A DNA stretch of 64,000 nt from Athripsodes cinereus (lineage: Eukaryota; Arthropoda; Insecta; Trichoptera; Leptoceridae), in assembly GCA_947579605.1 (NCBI GenBank), contig OX388325.1:3033572-3097571 (forward strand). The letters are read 5' to 3'. Made by a program: the position numbers and the translations under genes. Below, in pieces: positions 44,513-55,596 of the stretch. The notes beneath the pieces were generated by a model. It did no database searches. It saw only the letters and a program-made list of their open reading frames with translations, and had not been told where the DNA came from. Position 1 is the first letter of the stretch. Every line of letters begins with the position of its first letter.

Positions 44513-44912
44513 AAAAAAAAATTTAAATTTATAAAAATTCTTTCCGTGATTTTTTCAAAATCGAAATATCAGAACCACAGATGTTAAATTGTATGGATTA
44601 CGATTCTAATTTGAAAATGTATAGAAAAATTATTCTTTAAACAGGCCAATCTATAAAAAAACTTCATCGATGGTTTTGTATATTCTCCATATTGCATTGT
44701 TTATTGAAATTAAAAATGTATGGCGTAAATAATTTTCTTCGTATTTTTTCTTACCGTGAATTTGTAAGATGTTTCAATAGCCTATAGTTTATTCCGGGCG
44801 GAGAAGAATCCAACAAATCAGAGATCATTCAAATCGGTACAGCCATTCTTGAGTTATAAGTGTTGTAACACACACAACTTCCTTTTATATATAAGAAGAT
44901 ATATATTTAAGG

Positions 44913-45433
44913 CTTATAATATATTTTTCAGGGACTTATTTGAGCGTTATATTGGCCTCAATCACAAGACCAATGTTTGCCTCATTGGTGACTTTAATGT
45001 TCCATCAATTCAATGGGCTGAAGGAACCGACAATGTTTCATCCTTTGTTCCAAATGCTTATTCGGGCCCCATAGCTCAACTTTTGATTGAGTCTATTTCC
45101 TTTCTCAATCTTTTTCAATATAATGGTATTCCAAACGACAGTGGAGTAATTTTAGATTTAGTCTGGTCTTCCATTCCATGTTCAGTTGTTAGGTGTGATT
45201 CTCCATTAGTTAGTGAGGATTCGCACCATCCCTCACTTCTAATACAGTTCCAGTTGTTTGATGTTGATGATTTGTCTTATAATGAGCTACCAAAGTTAAA
45301 TTATTTTGAATCCAATTTCTCCGAAATCAATTTTGAGCTTTTGGGTGATGGGCCTGTTGATGAGATGGTTAATTTGTTTTATAGATTTATATTGAATACT
45401 ATTGTGAAACACACAACTATCAAAAAAGCATAA
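44913..45433 (+). pseudogene. LINE endonuclease, C-terminal part
   Basis: Continues the domain begun at 37331: FRDLFERYIGLNHKTNVCLI, GDFNVPSIQWAEG (catalytic Asp/Asn), VILDLVWSS, SEDSHHPSLLI (SDHxP equivalent) and VKHTTIKKA-stop. It joins directly to the Helitron A end. The apparent start codon at 44849 lies in the Helitron and is fortuitous. A hAT relic begins 7 bases later. Confidence 0.85.
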
Positions 45434-45565
45434 TTTAGAACATGGGTCGGCAACCTTTTGTTGTAAAAGGGCCAAATATTATACACAGAAATTGGTGCGG
45501 GCCGCATATCATTACAGTATAGTATTTCCAGTACAGGCAGCAACTTTCACGTAACAGCGACAGTA

Positions 45566-45655
45566 AATCTTGTAAGTGCATGTGTGTGTCGTTAAGAAAG
45601 TACTTACCTTCAGGTACGGCACGAGGTATGTGGTGGGCGCTGCCCTTAAAAAAAG
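45566..45655 (+). mobile_element. SINE copy related to 6873-7008
   Basis: Shares gtgcatgtgtgtgtcgtta, caggtacggcacgaggtatg and gggcgctgcccttaaaaaaa with the 6.9-kb copy, but 17 central bases differ. The 5' part is missing. Lies in the hAT relic. Confidence 0.8.
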
Positions 45656-45739
45656 TTTTGTTTTTGTGTACAAATATATTAGTTTTAAAAATAAAACGCT
45701 TTTTGTATATTTCTACGTCATTTATTTTAGTGAATAAAA

Positions 45740-46790
45740 TCAATGAGATATTTGCGGTTGAATTTGACTTGCAAGTTTTTTTATGTCAGCTTGCATTTTT
45801 GAAGTTGAGACGCGTAATATTGCGTCTAAATGCGAATCTGTCAGCCGAGAGCAGTGTTTATTTTTTCTATAATTCAGAATTTGCTCGCAAATATATGTAC
45901 TACCAAACATAGTAATTATTTTCTGAGCAAACCTTTTTAACTCCTTGTAATTTTCAGAAGGCAAACTCCCATAGAAATCCACCAAGTTCTTTTTTCCTTA
46001 AATGCTATTTTAAGTGTGGTATCACTTTGCAAATCTATCATATTCATTTGCAAATCGCTTGGTACATTATCAATATCTAATGCGAAGGGGTTTTCGAAAA
46101 TCTCCATCTTACGTGAGATCTTTTTGAAATCAGCAAACCGGTTTTCAAACTCAGTTTGAAGTTAATGCACTTTTCATTTTAGTATTTTCCCAAACAAAAT
46201 GTATCCCAGCTTCAACTACTGATTTCTTGCAATTCGGAAAATGATCGAGTTTTCTATCATCGACATGCTTGATAAATAGAGTTAGTTTCATTTCAAATGA
46301 TTTAATGTCTGAATACATATTGCATATCAATTTATTTTTTCCCTGTAAACGTGTATTGAGTAGATTCAGTTCGGCAGTCAAATCAGTTAAAAATCCAAGA
46401 TCTTCAACCCACTGATTGTTGGAAAGTTCGTGTATTGCCTTTCCTTTCATCTCCATACAAATTTCTTTCGAGTAAGTTGTGAGTAAAGCCATTTTTTCTT
46501 ATAAAATTAATAGCAGATACAACGGTTTCCATTATTCCTTTCCACAATAAAACCTTGCAACATAATGCTTCTTGATCGACAAAGCAGTGGAACTTCAGAT
46601 CCTGACTCTTGCAGTTTGCTTTTGACTCTTCCGACAACACCTTTATTATGACCGCTCATGTTTTTTCCGCCATCCGTGGTGATGCTGGTTAACTTATCCC
46701 AGCTCAAGCCTCATGAAACCAGAGCTTGGTCCAAGTGGTGAAATAAATCCTCTCCATTTGTTGTTCCTTTGAGACTGCACATTTTTATTT
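45740..46790 (-). pseudogene. hAT transposase pseudogene
   Basis: Minus strand, N to C: KMCSLKGTTNGEDLFHHLD, LSWDKLTSITTDGGKNMSG, VPLLCHCFVDQEALCCKVL, VVSAINFIRKNG, IHELSNNQWVEDLGFLTDLT, LNLLNTRLQGKNKLICNMY, KLDHFPNCKKSVVEAG, and the C-terminal dimerisation block FGSTYICEQILNYRKNKHCSRLTDS. These are the blocks of GTF2IRD2/ZBED-like hAT transposases, in order. The N-terminal BED finger is gone and at least four frame changes separate the blocks. Non-functional. Confidence 0.85.
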
Positions 46791-46886
46791 CCTACCAAAA
46801 AAGTAGGAAACTACCAAATCTGGTCACACTGGGCTGCAGTGTCCTTTCCTTTACACCGCTCTCCCTCCGCCGGTTGCCGACCCGTG

Positions 46887-47135
46887 GTGTAGTATACTAC
46901 AATTCAAATAAACTGGCAAACTCTGTCGTAAAATGTGCGAGCAAGAAGGATCGACTACCTGCTCCCTTCACACTCACATCTCTTATGGCAGGTAGTAGTA
47001 AGTTAGTAGTGATGCGTAAATTATGTTCCATGTTACTCAATAAAACATATATACTTACTTACTTACTTACTCATGGAGCCCTTGCTGCATAAGGTCGTGC
47101 ACGTGGACGGAGCCTATATGCGGGAGTGGGTGCCC
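46887..47135 (-). pseudogene. LINE 3' remnant beside the Mutator-like MITE
   Basis: Minus-strand continuation of the LINE at 48361-48512: after removal of 47145-48351 and one 9-bp copy the sequence reads from ...SWSELVQ into this block. It ends in a tacttacttactt-type tail near 47052-47070. Short and not intact. Confidence 0.5.
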
Positions 47136-47144
47136 CCCCGTGGG

Positions 47145-48351
47145 GGATAGCCTAGTATTCACAGCAATTTTAAAACTTTCGACGCCGGGACCCTCTACAG
47201 ACGGACGCCCGAAGCTTTTTCGTTTGGAAAGGTGGCGCATTATTCGTTTTGTTTATTCATGATTTGTTCGTTGCCTAATAAATTTCGAGAGATAACGCAA
47301 ATTTATAAAGAAGGAAAAATATAATACGAATTTTCTTGTAATCAATGTACAGTAAATAGTAAATAGAAATAAATATTTGGTCTCCCACTATTTTCCATAA
47401 GTTATCGAGTGTCGTGGAATAGGGAAATGATCTCAAAACTTCACATAATATATACTACAATTTGCACCTATTCTGAGTATACTATTCCACACCATCACAG
47501 TATATCCCACAAGTGGGTAGCCAGTATACCAGCCGCATGTAATAAACATACAAGCCAGCCTTTCTGTGCCAACAAAAAATTAAGATAATTGGAATTAAAA
47601 ATTTCATGTGTCTTTATTTTTTCGAACACCTGAAAACTTACGGAAGAGTTGAAGACCACTTCTTTGCCAAGTGCTCCAAGGAAAAACGAAAGAATCCTGA
47701 ATGTCTTATTTTTTATTGACACGAAGAGGACAATCTGTATGCTTATTACTTGTTCGACGTGCTGTAGGGGTATAGCAGTCAGAAGATAGCAGTAATATTA
47801 AGTTTATAATTTATTATCCTGTGTTCCCCTAAGTAATATTTTATTTTTCTTTCCTCTAAATTTAAAAGCCTTTTAATGCAGTATTTCATTAATTTTTTGT
47901 CGATCATACACTTCTTAACCTTTCTATCAGATTTATAAATCGATGGCATAGCGCACAGATGTGGCAAGTGCAGTTTTCATAGTTTTGAGATAATCAATGT
48001 TGAAAGTTTGAGATGCCATAAAATGTAGTTCTAATCATACATAGTTTTTCTTAAATATCTCGTTAATGACACAGAGTTACGCAATAATATTCCTAAGGAA
48101 CATACTTCAGATGATATAGATTCACATGCGTATAATAACTCATTTTCTGTAAAAACTGCACTTACCACATCTGTGCGCTATACCATCGAAATTTGTGTTA
48201 TCTCTCAAAATGTACAAGGGAATGAACAATTAATCATGAATAAACAAAACGAATAATGCGTCACCGTTACAAACGAAAAAGCTTCGGGCGTCTGTCTGTA
48301 GAGGGTCCCGGCGTCGAAAATTTTAAAATTGCTGTGAATACTAGGCTATCC
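47145..48351. mobile_element. Mutator-like MITE, 1207 bp, 9-bp duplication
   Basis: Long inverted repeats of about 135 bp: ggatagcctagtattcacag and gacgccgggaccctctacag, up to gtttattcatgatt; the right arm is the complement with few mismatches. Duplications ccccgtggg at 47136-47144 and 48352-48360. Long ends plus 9 bp are the mark of Mutator-like elements. The interior holds two inverted pieces of the (TAG)n-tailed repeat and a smaller MITE (47945-48184). No transposase. Inserted into a LINE. Confidence 0.9.
47945..48184. mobile_element. Small MITE nested in the Mutator-like MITE
   Basis: Inverted ends ggcatagcgcacagatgtgg and ccacatctgtgcgctatacc, continuing aagtgcagtttt, about 37 bp with few mismatches. 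About 240 bp. Flanks atcgat and atcgaa are similar but no exact duplication is defined. Confidence 0.7.
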
Positions 48352-48512
48352 CCCCGTGGGTCTTGAACCAATTCTGACCAGCTCTTCCTGTCAGCGGCAA
48401 TGCTCTTTGCATCCTCGGCCTTCAGGCGTCTGTGGAGAAGGTCGGACTCAATGTGTTTCAGCCATGTTTTTCTCGGAGCTCTTTTATTTGTTTTCCACTC
48501 CAATGGAAACAT
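48352..48512 (-). pseudogene. LINE ORF2 C-terminus
   Basis: Minus strand reads MFPLEWKTNKRAPRKTWLKH, IESDLLHRRLKAEDAKSIA and ADRKSWSELVQ, the GRPRKTW...DL...A.DRxxW domain of RTE-like LINEs. Split by the Mutator-like MITE at its 3' side. About 50 codons. Confidence 0.75.
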
Positions 48513-49060
48513 ATATAAAAAGGATTAATATTTTTAAAAAAGTTATTAATTTTTGAAGACGTTGTTTTAAAAGTATAAAAAATATAGGTTCAAATTATAA
48601 AATGATAAATGTCTACATAAATACGTCATATCATATTTTATCCGTAGGTACATGTCATGTTGTTAATATTCCTAATAATAAAATTAAAGCTATTTACTCC
48701 TAAAATTGTACCTACAGACATTATTTAACATAGTTTTTCAATAAAAGAAGGTACTTACTAGTTTTCATCAATATCATCTTCATACTCATCCTTGGTTTCA
48801 CTATCAGCTGATATATTAATAATTAGTTGGGAAATATCCCTTATCATGGCCGTTTCTAAATTTTCCTCTTGCAATTTTCTTTTCCCACCCAATGTGTACC
48901 AACTGTGGCGGACTAGTAAAAACAGGTCAGAAATAGGAATAGAAATAGGATGTGATATTGATATAGATCGAGTAACAACAAAATAAAGTTCGATGTATCG
49001 ATATCCGTAACACAAATTGTCACCTCTATGCAATCTGATTGGATTTCTTTATTATTATTG
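48513..49060. other. AT-rich spacer
   Basis: No gene that I can support. 48758-49033 is open on the minus strand and reads ISQLIINISADSETKDEYED, an acidic end resembling that of transposases, but too short to assign. Confidence 0.35.
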
Positions 49061-49316
49061 AAGTCGCCAATTCATTTGGATCGCACTATAGTTCTGTTGC
49101 TGGACAATAATAATTGCGATCCAATAGCGAGCGTCTTCTAGCAATTCCTACGCACAGTACCAATTATTTCTCAAAATCATTCTCAGTTTATGGTGCTCGT
49201 TGTTGGAACAATCTTCCTTCTTCATATATAGTTTCACAATCGCTCAATGTTTTTAAATCTTCTGTAAAGGGAAAAATGCTATCTTCTAACTCAGTATCCG
49301 TTTCCTAGCCCCCCCC
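49061..49316 (+). pseudogene. LINE ORF2 C-terminus
   Basis: Frame 49114-49308 reads THSTNYFSKSFSVYGARCWN, NLPSSYIVSQSLNVFKSSVK and MLSSNSVSVS-stop. The YxKSFxxxGARxWNxLP motif is that of Jockey/CR1-group LINE proteins. A C run (49309-49320) follows. Confidence 0.75.
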
Positions 49317-49334
49317 CCCCTCCTCTGTTTCATA

Positions 49335-49890
49335 AGTTTTTTTTTTTTTTTTTTTATTTTTTTTTTTAATATCATATAATACACATTAAATACAATAAAT
49401 TATAAAGTCGCGCCAAATCCATTACAGGATTTGTCGGCGCGTTCATTTTCATAATAACAATATATACATAAATAATTTAAACCTAACCAAAAGCAGCAAA
49501 ACATATACTTAATAACTATAGTACAATTTCAATTATATACAAATCCACATTTCAGGAGCCATTCCTTGACAAGTCTTTTTGTTGCAATCTTGCTACCACA
49601 TTTCTTAATAGATGTCGGCATCATATTAAGCAATTTAGGCACATTATATTCTAAAGTTCTCTTACCGTATTTATTATTATATTTTGGTACCAAATATCCC
49701 TCATTCGATCTGAATCTAGTATGATGAGCGTGTCGCGGTCTTGTTTTATATTCATCCTTCAAAAACTGGTCAAGGACTATCCTTTGCCAAAACAAGCCTT
49801 TAGCAGACAAAATATTCAATTTTTTAAAGTACAATGAAATATTATTACGCGCCGCGGTACATATACTTTTAAGCTTGTCAAGCCGCATGT
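49335..49890 (-). pseudogene. LINE ORF2 C-terminus with poly-A tail
   Basis: Minus frame of 119 codons: HHTRFRSNEGYLVPKYNNKY and GKRTLEYNVPKLLNMMPTSI, then VKEWLLKCGFVYN-stop. The xxRSLxYxxPxLxNxLP pattern marks the end of a LINE ORF2. On the minus strand it finishes in a long A run (49337-49368 as T). It opposes the LINE at 49061. Confidence 0.75.
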
Positions 49891-50329
49891 TGGGTGTGTA
49901 TCAATTATTATTTTAAATTTTGTTTTTTTCTCTTTTGTTGTGTTTTAATATTTTATATATTATTTTTGTAAGCAAAATTTGTTTACACGTAATACGAAAG
50001 GATTGACTAATACATTGACATGGGGCAAGGTCTCGTGAGACCTTGAGTGGTCATAATTAACATAATATGAAACATTATTTTGGTTAGTTTAATTAAGTTT
50101 TATCTTTATTACTTAAGTTAGAGCTCACAATTTAATGAGATTCAATAATATAAACCTTTTTTATTATTTTTTTTTTATATATAACATTACACTACACTAC
50201 ATACCTACATGAAAACATACATTATTTTCTTAAATTCTAGTGTTAATAATATTTATATTTTCTTAATTTTAATTTAATTTTTTTATTGAACTTATCATTC
50301 TAATATTTTCCGGTATTTCATTGTACAGT
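49891..50329. other. Spacer with a 20-bp palindrome
   Basis: No gene. caaggtctcgtgagaccttg at 50027-50046 is a perfect palindrome, a 3' UTR-type hairpin of a LINE on the plus strand by its setting. Confidence 0.4.
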
Positions 50330-50960
50330 ATAACTTTAGTGATTTGTAGAATGGATTTTGAGATTGTGTTTTTTCCTCATTGGTAATCTTATGCAATTTA
50401 ATTTCCTTGTACTGTATTTGTGAAACTCACTATTTAAACTTATTTTCCTTTTAAATTCATCAGATGTTAAATTGTTCATTACTTTGTGTACAAAATTTAG
50501 AACATTATATTGTATTTGTTGTTTAACTGATAGAAAATTTAATTCCTTGAGCATCGATTCTATTTTCGTATATTTGTTCTTTTTTAGTATGGTCCTCATA
50601 ACCTTGTTTTGTTGCATTTGCATTTTTTTTGTATCGTCTTCATTACTCATTGAAGGAGACCCACCGACCACCCGGATTGCGCAGAAGTCTGGGGACTTCC
50701 ATTTATCCGAAATCTGTTTGTCTGGGGACTTCTGTCTGGGGAAATCTGGGGAAATGGGGAAATCTGTTTGTCTGTGTGGGATTTGTCTGTCTGGGTCTGT
50801 GTGGGTTTGTCTGTCTGGGTGGGAAAATGGGGAAATCTGGGGAAATGGGGAAATCTGTTTGTCTGGGGACTTCTGTCTGGGGACTTCCATTTATCTGCCT
50901 TCATTACTCAGAAATAATACCGTCGAACAGTAATTTAAATGTGGTTCGATAATTAATAGA
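50330..50960 (-). pseudogene. LINE ORF2 C-terminal fragment, split by insertion
   Basis: Minus strand from 50649 down reads KMQMQQNKVMRTILKKNKYT, KIESMLKELNFLSVKQQIQY, NVLNFVHKVMN and SEFHKYSTRKLN. QNKxxRxIL...L.xLxVxxxI is the thumb/C-terminal region of LINE RTs. The upstream side continues beyond the 249-bp insertion at 50911. The insertion happens to keep an open frame, giving a longer chimeric frame without biological meaning. Confidence 0.75.
50650..50898. mobile_element. 249-bp G-run insertion with 12-bp duplication
   Basis: Flanked by cttcattactca at 50638-50649 and 50899-50910. The first 70 bases (ttgaaggagacccaccgacc..., aagtctggggacttccattt) are homologous in reverse to 57885-57960. 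The rest is a short-period repeat of ctgtttgtctgggg, gggaaatctggggaaatggg and related words, with many GGGG runs on the plus strand. No poly-A. Confidence 0.85.
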
Positions 50961-51039
50961 TTATATGGAAGATATTGCCTCTAAGCAATAACTTCGCCAA
51001 TTGCTAATGATTTTGTGATCAATAAAGTGTTATTATTAT

Positions 51040-51235
51040 TATTTTCTCAGTATTTTATTTTTTTTAAAAAAGATATATCTGGGTTTTGTTATAAACCCAA
51101 ATACAACCTTATACACCTTTCACACTAAGCTAAAAGCTTGTGCCGTGAAAGGGGAGTTTGCCGGCACCTGGGATCGAACCACGGACCTCTTGTTCTAAAG
51201 GCCGAGACTCTACCTCCAGGCTACCGACGAACTCA
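51040..51235 (-). mobile_element. tRNA-derived SINE, uninterrupted
   Basis: Minus strand: gttcgtcggtagcctggagg (A box tagcctggagg), ggtccgtggttcgatcccag (B box ggttcgatccc), then gtgccggcaaactcccc and the 3' body to acccagatatatctttttt. Reference copy for the split SINE at 13800-14495. The head has A and B boxes but is not a full cloverleaf. Confidence 0.87.
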
Positions 51236-51439
51236 CATTTACTCCCGGTATTCTAAATTACACGGGCACATGTACCAAGTGTAACCTGTTTCTGTGTCAG
51301 TGTCATCGTCGTTCGTCAATTTATCTGTGTTATTTGAAATAAACTTCACCCGTTTTTGTGTCAGTTCGTTAAGTTTCGTCTAATTGTAAAAATTTACGTA
51401 CTATTCTACAAGTATTCAGATTTGCATCCTTCTGTAGAG

Positions 51440-51725
51440 TGATGTATTATGTTGCTTGTGGTAGTGCAAATATATTTCAACTATTAAAAAGACGATGTGG
51501 TATGATTCCTGTACTTGAAAGAACTATTGGTACTGTTACAATTTTCACTTTCAAAATTGTTCTCATTTCTTCCTGCAATTTTGTATATTTCATTCTAATG
51601 TCTTTCCGCAATAGTCGTAAGTAGGTTGTTGGTGTTCGGAACAGCAATGTCTATAATGTACGTGTGCCCTGCAATTTGTTTCCTAAGGTTATGTCTAGTC
51701 TGTTACTGTGAATAGTGTGGTCTAA
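51440..51725 (-). pseudogene. RTE-like LINE C-terminus
   Basis: Minus strand reads LDITLGNKLQGTRTL, KYTKLQEEMRTILKVKIVT and VPIVLSSTGIIPHRL. The KYxxLxxExxxxWxxKxVxVVPVVIGxxGxxP pattern ends many retroposon ORFs in invertebrates. Two frame changes. About 90 codons. Confidence 0.7.
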
Positions 51726-52520
51726 GTATTATTATTAACTTTCTCAATATTTTCTTCCTCTTTTATTTTCTAAAATGTGAGGCCAAAGCTACTGCTTCGT
51801 TTAAAGATCAATATCTCTTTCACATTTCAAAAATTAATGTTGTCTTATTTCATTTATCCTTATACCAATTATATAAAAATATTTTATAGTAGGTACAATC
51901 CAATCTCAACCCAAAATTACAAGAAATTAACACTTAATTCGCGTAACCTTACAGCAAAATCTTTTACATCCTCTGCTTTACTCTGTGCTTTTCAAATAAA
52001 ATTTCTCTCTCGATTCTAATATACTGAAATCATCTCTACAATAATTACTCAACAACAGCTGAATCAACTGTACATACGTCATGTGCTTGTGTTTCTATTA
52101 CATTTGGAAAACACATCTGAAAGTAGTTTAAACGTGTCCTGGGAAAGAGCTGTAATTAAGAAGGCTCGTCTCTTATCACTCGACGATTTGTCATCATTCA
52201 ATAAAAGGGCGTTCTCCCATCGGGTTTTGTAGGACAGCTAGTCCACTGTCTTGTTTATTCATTTACCAAAATATACCAACTGCTTACGCCTTTTCCAAAA
52301 ATACCTACATTAAATACAACATACATTTTACACTTGCCTAATTCAGCTACAACCATTATATTAGTACCTATCTACATATATACATCAACTCACTTCAAAT
52401 CCAAGCAATTTAATTATCGCTTATTCATTTCTAGGTATCCATATGTTTCATTTCCACTAGCATACATATACATATACTAGCATACCTATACAAACATACT
52501 TATACTGGTAGATACAATAA
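51726..52520. other. AT-rich spacer
   Basis: No supported gene or repeat boundary. A short frame at 51777-52019 has no motif. Confidence 0.4.
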
Positions 52521-54169
52521 TATAACTACATTAGGGTGTCCCTTATTTTTCAAAGTTTTAATTTTGCAACGCATAGGCTATTATTTTGTTCATTTGGTCC
52601 TAAAACACTCAAAAACCAATTTTTATCTTATTCGGAACAGTGCAACCCGTGCCGACTTGCACGGAAACATCTTCATACAAGTTACTTCCCAGGGGCGGTG
52701 AGTGCCCACTGTTATTGTCACTCAGTCTCGGTTTTTCTGGTAATTATCGCGGATTTTTTATATTTCAAAGATGTCAGTAGAACTAAGAAGCAATATTAAA
52801 AGTATTTTCTGGGTTGGTGAAGTAAATCAATAGATGACAGGTGCAAAATAACCGTCCAATCGTTAAGTTCTCGCAGTTCTATCTTTCAGCGTACGCGATA
52901 TTAAGTTGAATGTTAGTGAAAGCAAAAATCTAGTCATTCGCGTGTGCATTAGATTCTGGAAAAGGGCTAGAATACCTAATAGAGCTGTTAATAATCATGT
53001 TAAGAGGTCAGGGGATTGTGATTAGGTCTGGAAAGAGCTGCCAAAAAATAGCAAGAAGGTTCAGGATTTTCATAGGCACCGTGAGGAGAATTTCCAGTTG
53101 AATTGGATAATTTTTGCGATATTGTATTCGCTGATGCTCTCAAAAAACAAAAAATCAAAGAAGATAATAAATTATTGTAAAAGCATAAAGAACCAAGACG
53201 TACAGGATGCTTAGCGGGTGTTGACAAAAAAATGGCTGAAATTGAAAAAAAAAAAGCAAGGCTGAAATAACTAGCAGAAGAGAAAAGGAGATTAATGCGT
53301 ATGGTTTCAGAGAGCTTGTTGATATCTGCTGCTTTACACAGCTTCGATATGCCTGAGAGAGCCTCTGGCATCCACATAATTTTAAAAATCAGATCTACTG
53401 GCGCAATGCATCAAGCACGATGGATGGCAAGAGCTATTTAATCTTCAAAAATATGTTTTTTGCAGTCTCAGTTTAAAATGGGCGCTAAGGACAAAGAAAC
53501 TTTACTAGATGTTTGCTTATTTACTGTGGTAGTGCATGTGAAGTCCTTTCATGAATGCTGTTTTTGTGGTGAAGTAGCCGAATCACGACTTGTGTTTTTT
53601 AAAAACATCAAATGGTAACGAAAGAGTTGACAAGCTAATTTCCAAAGCGACTTAAGACAAGTTAAGTCAACATTTTGTGATATTTGTCAAAAGAAATAGC
53701 CGTCCTTTTAATTGTTATGGTAAAATTGATGAGCAGACCAAAGGGACCACTGTAGAAAATTTACAAAAAAAGAAACTTTGGTGATTTCGGTAAGAGATAT
53801 GAACAATCGAAGGAACAGATTGATGTCTGGCTCTCTATATGTTAGGTAGAAGTGCTCAATTTATTAAATACTAGCTGGCCCGGCGAACTTCGTACCGCCT
53901 AAGAATCAATGAACGATTTCATACATACATCTTCTTCCCCTTGTCCTAGTTCGGTCGGGGGCCCATTGCCCCTAAGTATCTCCTCCAGAGATAACTGTCC
54001 ACCGCTGCTTCCAGGACCTCTGGCCACTCCAAACCAAGCCTTTCAACACATGTTCGACACCTGCCCTCTCCCACTGACTTTATGAATTATTAATCTCTTT
54101 ACAAACTCCCGTAATTGTCAAAGTGTGTCATCGAAGGTATAGTGTAAAAAAATATATTAATTCACTTGG

Positions 54170-54527
54170 AACTTTCGCAGTTTAGCGGCCCCACCCGTTG
54201 TCGAGTACTTTTTTCCATAGAAAAAGTAATATTTTCGAAACTTGAGGAAATTGTTGCCATATGGTGAATTATTTTTTGGTCACCAAATTTTTGGAAAATT
54301 CTTTTATAGGAAAAAAAATTCGCAACTATGAAACTTGAGCGGCCCCACCCGATGTCGAGTAATATGTACGGAATTTTAGGAAATTAATTTTCGAAGTGGA
54401 TTTTTTTTGCCGGCAAATTAAAATAATTCTACATATGGCAACAATTTCCTCATGTTTCAAAAATATTACCCTTTCTATGGAAAAAAAGTACCCGACAACG
54501 GGTGGGGCCGCTAAACTGCGAAAGTTA
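54170..54527. repeat. Inverted repeat with 94-bp arms in Helitron B
   Basis: aactttcgcagtttagcggc at 54170 and gccgctaaactgcgaaagtt at 54508-54527 begin the arms, with a loop of about 170 bp. Helitron A has only the first arm (40218-40310), so the second arm was added in copy B or lost in A. Confidence 0.85.
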
Positions 54528-54532
54528 CATTA

Positions 54533-54775
54533 ATTTTTTTTTACATAGACAATTCACACACATCGAGCTAGTCCCAAACTTAGATGAATCTTGATTATGG
54601 GTACTAACGCGACGATACACACATATGCAATGCACTATATATGTACATATATATGTAACACCCAGACCCAGGACAATTTGAAAAAGGTCATTCTTCACTT
54701 TGCCCTGTCCGGGAATCGAACCCGAGACCTCGTGACTCAAAGGAAAAAGCTCCGCGCCACACCGGCCGACATGAA
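54533..54775 (-). mobile_element. tRNA-derived SINE in Helitron B
   Basis: Same SINE as 40336-40946 but without the LINE insertion. B box gggttcgattccc (54709-54721), then gtctgggtgttacatatata and the A tail (54533-54542). It gives the empty site for the LINE at 40410. Confidence 0.82.
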
Positions 54776-55468
54776 CAATTTATATTGAACAATTATACTT
54801 AACTCAGATTTGTTTATAAATTATCTGCAGTACGTAATATAATTATGTAGGTACTAATTTTTTTTCAGGTAGATTTTACCTATTCATTTAAAATTTATAA
54901 AAATTCTTTCCATGATTTTTAAAAATTGAAATATTAGAACTACAGATTTTAAATTGTATGGATAACGATTCTAATTTGAGAATGTATAGAAAATTATCAT
55001 ATAAATAGGCCAATCTATAAAAAAAACTTCATTGTTGATTTTGTATAATTCTCCATATTGCATTTTTTATTGAAATTAAAAATGTATGGCGTAAATAATT
55101 TTCTTCGTAATTTTTCTTCTCTGTCTGCAAATTTCATTACACAATCTTGCATCAGAACTACCTACATGAACACATTCTTATTTTCATCTTTAATAGCACA
55201 ATTTTTGGTTCAATAATAATTTTCCATCTGCAAAAATAAAATACAATTTCAAATATAATCTGTGCACGTCCACATTTATGTGACTGAAGATCTATCGATA
55301 CATAAATATTAGGCGAATAATGCGGTAGTTACATGGCAATAGGTTGTATCTCGCATTTTTTGCGTTTTCAAGTTTGTTCCATAAAATGCTCAAAATAGTG
55401 TAATATTTGATGTGGCGAAAGGATATGTCTCTTTATTCACTGTGTCGGTGTTTAGGTAGTAGAATTCC

Positions 55469-55596
55469 ATATCGAAAAAATAAAACAGGTGTTTTATTCT
55501 ACTAAAGATTGACAATGTCCTCATAAGACGAAAGACGTCTCTCTCACAAAATAAAATCTTTAGTAGAATGAAACACCTGTTTTATTTTTTCGATAT
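55469..55596. mobile_element. 42-bp-arm hairpin in Helitron B
   Basis: Arms 55469-55510 and 55555-55596 are complementary with one mismatch (atatcgaaaaaataaaacag ...), loop 44 bases. A 15-bp direct repeat gatatgtctctttat lies at 55422-55436 and at 55592-55606, overlapping the right arm. No counterpart in Helitron A can be checked because the region is absent there. Confidence 0.8.

Larger units (their letters stand above)
39869..44899 (-). mobile_element. Helitron A, non-autonomous, with nested insertions
   Basis: Reverse-strand Helitron. Its 3' end is at 39869 (ctagctgtcccagcgaattt on the plus strand, i.e. ...CTAG followed by T) and its 5' TC end is at 44899 (tcttcttatatataaaagga when reversed). 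Target A/T. It encodes no Rep/helicase. It carries a LINE-derived GC-rich block (39930-40130), a SINE (about 40336-40946), and later insertions: a LINE end at 40410-40765 and two LINEs at about 41040-44512. Its sequence is shared with Helitron B at 53871-56253. It lies in the LINE endonuclease. Confidence 0.88.
45441..46886 (-). mobile_element. hAT element (GTF2IRD2/ZBED type), degenerate
   Basis: Ends catgggtcggcaacc (45441) and ggttgccgacccgtg (46872-46886) are inverted repeats. The left subterminal sequence has gggccaaatatt and gggccgcat, a hallmark of this hAT group. Flanks atttagaa and gtgtagta match at only 5 of 8. Encodes a transposase pseudogene on the minus strand and has a SINE in its left part and a fragment of another hAT terminus at 46790-46840. 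Confidence 0.75.

Noticed and set aside
44849..44912. Start of the endonuclease gene
   Set aside because: These bases are the 5' end of Helitron A; the apparent ATG is fortuitous.
50336..50890. 184-codon proline/serine-rich protein
   Set aside because: Chimera of a LINE fragment and a repeat insertion with a 12-bp duplication; open by chance.
51150..51235. tRNA gene
   Set aside because: tRNA-like head of a SINE; same SINE recurs at 13.8-14.5 kb and has a common 3' body.
53000..53377. 125-codon minus-strand membrane-like frame
   Set aside because: Antisense of the 2.0-kb element's gene, whose plus-strand motifs are shared by copy A.
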